Assembly (NCBI GenBank): GCA_947457025.1
Contig: CANGUI010000012.1
Span: 1 to 15,838, forward strand
DNA from: Flammeovirgaceae bacterium
Lineage (GTDB): Bacteria; Bacteroidota; Bacteroidia; Cytophagales; Cyclobacteriaceae
Direction: 5' to 3'
DNA length: 15,838 nt
Shown: piece by piece, positions 13,660 to 15,838 of the stretch
Numbering within the stretch: position 1 is the stretch's first letter
Layout: each line of letters begins with the position of its first letter
Program-made: the position numbers and the translations under genes
The notes under the pieces: model-generated
The model's input: the letters and a program-made list of their open reading frames with translations, nothing else
Database searches by the model: none
Told to the model about the DNA's origin: nothing

Positions 13660-14805
13660 TCAGAGTTTTCGAAGGATTTCGGTGGCCCGCCCGAGGGTTT
13701 CTTCGCTTTTGGCAAAACAAAACCGCAACAGGAAATGATTGGTTTTGTCGGTGTAGAATACGGAAACGGGAATGGCCGCGACCCGATGTGTACGGGTTAG
13801 CCATTCGGCCATCGCCATGTCTGGTTTTTCGGAAATAGTGCGGTAAGAGAGCAGTTGAAAGTAGCTCCCTTCGCAAGGCAATGCTTCAAATGAACTTCCT
13901 TTTAGCTGATCGAGGAAGAAATCGCGCTTGCGCTGGAAAAAAGTGCTCAGGTTCAGATAGTGCGCTGGTTGCCGTAGATAATCGGCAAGTGCCCATTGCA
14001 CGGGTGTGTTTACACTGAAGGTGATGAATTGATGAGTTTTCCGGATTTCGGCAGTCAGAGTGGGTGGTGCAACCGTGTAGCCCACCTTCCAGCCGGTGGC
14101 ATGAAAGGTTTTTCCAAAGGAAAACACCGCCACACTCTGCCGGAATAAGGCCGGATATTTCAGTACACTCTCATGGGCGAGGCCATCGTAGATCAGGCGC
14201 TCGTACACTTCATCGCTGATTACCAGCAATCCGAATTTTTGGGCCAGGCGTTCGAGGTGGTGCAAGTCTGCGGGCTGCAACACAACTCCGGCGGGGTTGT
14301 GGGGGGTGTTGATGATGATTACCCGCGTAGCCGGTGAGATTTTATCTTCTACCTGCTGCCAGTCGATGCGAAAGGGGGGTGCCAGCGCGATGGGCACCGG
14401 AATGCCACCGTTGAGGCGAATAGCCGGGCTGTAGCAGTCGTAGGCGGGTTCAAAAAAAATTACCTCGCTGCCGGGAGCGGTGAAGGCGGCAATGGAAGAA
14501 AACAGTGCTTCGGTTGCCCCGGCGGTGATGGTGATTTCGGTATCCGGATCCGGCGCGTAAGGGTAAGTTGTGGCGATAACCTCGGCCAGGGCTTGCCGCA
14601 GGGCTGAAACGCCGGGCATGGGCGCATATTGGTTGTGGCCGGCACGCATGTGCTTGTGGATGAGATCAATCAGGTCATGATCTACCGGAAAATCGGGGAA
14701 ACCCTGTGAGAGGTTGATTGCCCCGCAGTCGGCAGCCATCTTCGACATCACCGCAAAAATGGAAGTGCCCACTTCGGGGAGGCGGCTGGTTAGGTGAGGG
14801 CTCAT
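13660..14805 (-). CDS. ybdL: YbdL-like PLP aminotransferase (methionine/glutamine transaminase)
   Basis: This is a fold-type I aminotransferase of 381 residues. From memory it aligns with E. coli YbdL almost throughout: NLSQGFPDFP (31-40), NQYAPMPGVSALR (58-70), ITAGATEALFSSI (93-105), Asn170 in TPHNPAG, Asp198 in ISDEVYE, the PLP lysine Lys232 in SFGKTFHATGWKVGY, and Arg361 in LLRFCFAK. YbdL prefers methionine and aromatic amino acids; related glutamine transaminase K enzymes aminate the methionine-salvage keto acid using glutamine. The adjacent omega-amidase supports the glutamine-dependent direction. Its start lies 12 bases after the def stop, so both are probably on one transcript. The exact substrate is inferred. 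Confidence 0.9.
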   Translation of the reverse strand: MSPHLTSRLPEVGTSIFAVMSKMAADCGAINLSQGFPDFPVDHDLIDLIHKHMRAGHNQYAPMPGVSALRQALAEVIATTYPYAPDPDTEITITAGATEALFSSIAAFTAPGSEVIFFEPAYDCYSPAIRLNGGIPVPIALAPPFRIDWQQVEDKISPATRVIIINTPHNPAGVVLQPADLHHLERLAQKFGLLVISDEVYERLIYDGLAHESVLKYPALFRQSVAVFSFGKTFHATGWKVGYTVAPPTLTAEIRKTHQFITFSVNTPVQWALADYLRQPAHYLNLSTFFQRKRDFFLDQLKGSSFEALPCEGSYFQLLSYRTISEKPDMAMAEWLTRTHRVAAIPVSVFYTDKTNHFLLRFCFAKSEETLGRATEILRKL

Positions 14806-14817
14806 GCGGCGTGCATC

Positions 14818-15372
14818 TTACTTACGCAGCGGAGCCAAAATCCGGTATTCGGTTTCTACATCCCCTTTTGTAATGTCGGCCAGTTTGCCTTTCAGCAGGC
14901 GTTTTTTCAAAGGTGACAGGTAATCGATAAAAAGCTTGCCTTCAATGTGATCGTATTCGTGCTGGATGATGCGAGCCTTCATGCCATCGTACTCTTCAGT
15001 GTATTCGCGCCAGGTTTCGTCAAAATAGCGGATGCGCAGCCGCGACTTCCGGTTTACCAGTTCGCGGATGTTGGGGATGCTCAGACAACCTTCTTCGAAA
15101 TCCCAGGGGGCATCAAATTCATCGAGGAGCACCGGGTTAACAAAGGTTTTCCGGAATGACTCGAGACCGACTTCATCTTCCAATCCGGTGGCATCAACCA
15201 CAAAAAGCCTGACCGGCTTGCCGATCTGAGGCGCCGCAAGCCCAATGCCTTTGGCGGCCTCCATTGTCTCAAACATGTCGGACACCAACTGTTTCAGATC
15301 AGTGCCGGGCGTAAGATCAGAAGCCCGTTTACGCAAAACAGGGTCACCATATACCACAATGGGGTACACCAT
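14818..15372 (-). CDS. def: Peptide deformylase
   Basis: Deformylase removes the N-formyl group from nascent proteins at the ribosome. It has 184 residues. All three metal-site motifs are present: GIGLAAPQ (42-49), EGCLS (94-98, with metal ligand Cys96) and HEYDH (138-142, with His138, Glu139 and His142). The start at 15372 (M-V-Y-P-I-V-V-Y-G-D) is the family-typical beginning. A longer in-frame ATG at 15468 would run through the promoter box and into the preceding gene's end, so it is rejected. Beyond HEYDH the tail is somewhat extended, with a charged DVETEY segment, as in other Bacteroidota enzymes. Confidence 0.96.
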   Translation of the reverse strand: MVYPIVVYGDPVLRKRASDLTPGTDLKQLVSDMFETMEAAKGIGLAAPQIGKPVRLFVVDATGLEDEVGLESFRKTFVNPVLLDEFDAPWDFEEGCLSIPNIRELVNRKSRLRIRYFDETWREYTEEYDGMKARIIQHEYDHIEGKLFIDYLSPLKKRLLKGKLADITKGDVETEYRILAPLRK

Positions 15373-15389
15373 AAAAAATAATTGCAGTG

Positions 15390-15397
15390 CAAAGGTA
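15390..15397 (-). promoter_or_regulatory. Promoter -7 box of def
   Basis: TACCTTTG on the minus strand is an exact TAnnTTTG match, 17 bases before the def ATG. No good -33 element is seen at the usual distance. It lies in the 43-base gap after the 95-aa gene and may give def and the two genes after it their own transcript. Confidence 0.4.
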
Positions 15398-15415
15398 ACA
15401 GAAAGCGGTGTGCTT

Positions 15416-15703
15416 TCAGTACCGTGGCTTGCCGGGCAGTGTTTCTCCCGTTGGCGCCTCGGTTTCAATCCGCTTAAAATAGGCCATGATCATCCGGTCC
15501 ATTTCAGCCAGAAATTCGTCCGGATAGTCGGCAACTCGCCTCACGATCGGGGTGCCGTCTTGCGCGGTGAGGTTGAGCTCTACGTAGCCCGGCGGTTGTC
15601 CGTACAGGGCCAGATAGCGCTGTGAAACAAATTTTCCGAGTTGCTTCTTCTGGTACTTGTTCAGTTCGCCCTGAAGCTTGATTCTACTTAACAGTGTTGC
15701 CAT
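15416..15703 (-). CDS. Small protein of unknown function between ruvX and def
   Basis: This 95-residue protein matches no family I can name. It begins with a basic helical stretch (MATLLSRIKLQGELNKYQKKQ). A probable beta segment follows (GYVELNLTAQDGTPIVRRVADYP, ~39-61), then a helix (DEFLAEMDRMIMAYFKRIE) and a polar tail. It has no signal peptide, membrane span or metal-binding cysteines. Its start overlaps the 3' end of ruvX by 20 bases in a different frame, which favours a real, translationally linked gene rather than a chance frame. Confidence 0.7.
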   Translation of the reverse strand: MATLLSRIKLQGELNKYQKKQLGKFVSQRYLALYGQPPGYVELNLTAQDGTPIVRRVADYPDEFLAEMDRMIMAYFKRIETEAPTGETLPGKPRY

Positions 15704-15838
15704 AATTCATTTCCCGATTGTGCAAATAAGTCTGTAAAATTAATGTAGCGCTGATTTTATCGGTATTATTTTTTTGTTGACGGTCTTTTTTTTTTGCTCC
15801 CATGGCGATTAATGCCCGTCCAGCGATTTTGGTAGTAA
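15684..15838 (-). CDS. ruvX: RuvX/YqgF Holliday-junction resolvase family protein, C-terminal end only
   Basis: Only the last 50 codons are in the window; the 5' part lies beyond the right edge. The visible sequence fits the C-terminus of the RuvX/YqgF RNase H-fold family: a helix (AGRALIAMGAKKKDRQ), then NTDKISATLILQTYL containing the conserved third acidic residue (Asp) and the closing helix. The family acts in 16S rRNA 5'-end maturation and possibly as a resolvase. The reading frame passes through a run of ten A's encoding the KKK stretch. Its stop at 15684-15686 lies inside the next gene. Confidence 0.85.
   Translation of the reverse strand, partial: TTKIAGRALIAMGAKKKDRQQKNNTDKISATLILQTYLHNREMNYGNTVK

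Noticed and set aside
5373..15468. Extended def start at 15468
   Set aside because: The extra 32 residues run across the TACCTTTG promoter box and into the preceding gene, and the conserved deformylase N-terminus begins at 15372. The exact extra segment is 15373-15468.
1..15838. Mobile element, CRISPR, prophage or defence island
   Set aside because: No transposase, integrase, direct-repeat array or restriction/defence gene is seen; gene content and order are housekeeping throughout.

Overview
The window looks like ordinary chromosome from a member of the Bacteroidota, most likely a Cytophagales-type lineage. Four things point that way. Several upstream regions carry TAnnTTTG boxes, the -7 element of Bacteroidota primary-sigma promoters, and Shine-Dalgarno sequences are mostly absent. 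The outer-membrane receptor starts with a carboxypeptidase-regulatory-like domain. The RecO, Tdk and PurH sequences resemble Bacteroidota versions. The purH / mreB-mreC-mreD-mrdA-rodA order is one I recall as typical of the phylum. All gene calls are homology by eye; no database was searched.

Left part (1-2826): a leader region holds a strong Bacteroidota-type promoter, then a TPP (thi-box) riboswitch and a possible expression platform. This controls a TonB-dependent outer-membrane receptor on the + strand, a good candidate for thiamine or thiamine-phosphate uptake. A second promoter faces left and probably drives a gene that lies off the window.

Middle (2868-5539): on the - strand a 2Fe-2S ferredoxin is followed by tdk and recO, which overlap by one base and have a promoter of their own containing a 12-bp perfect palindrome. 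Diverging from the ferredoxin is a 329-aa two-domain protein of unknown function, whose stop codon overlaps the rodA stop codon.

Cell-shape block (5536-10989, - strand, read right to left): mreB, mreC, mreD, mrdA (PBP2) and rodA form a tightly coupled operon in which every junction overlaps or abuts. Together they encode the elongasome core: the actin-like filament, its membrane adaptors, the transpeptidase and the SEDS glycosyltransferase.

Right part (11160-15838, - strand): ruvX (3' end only), a 95-aa unknown protein, def, a YbdL-like aminotransferase, a YafV/Nit2-like omega-amidase and purH. The aminotransferase and omega-amidase are neighbours and together make up the glutamine transaminase/omega-amidase route that returns the methionine-salvage keto acid to methionine.

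I found no mobile element, CRISPR array, tRNA or rRNA, and nothing that amounts to a clearly new biological system. The points most worth a second look are the riboswitch-controlled receptor and its unusual leader, the thymidine kinase that has lost three of its four zinc cysteines, the palindrome inside the tdk promoter, and two conserved-looking proteins of unknown function.
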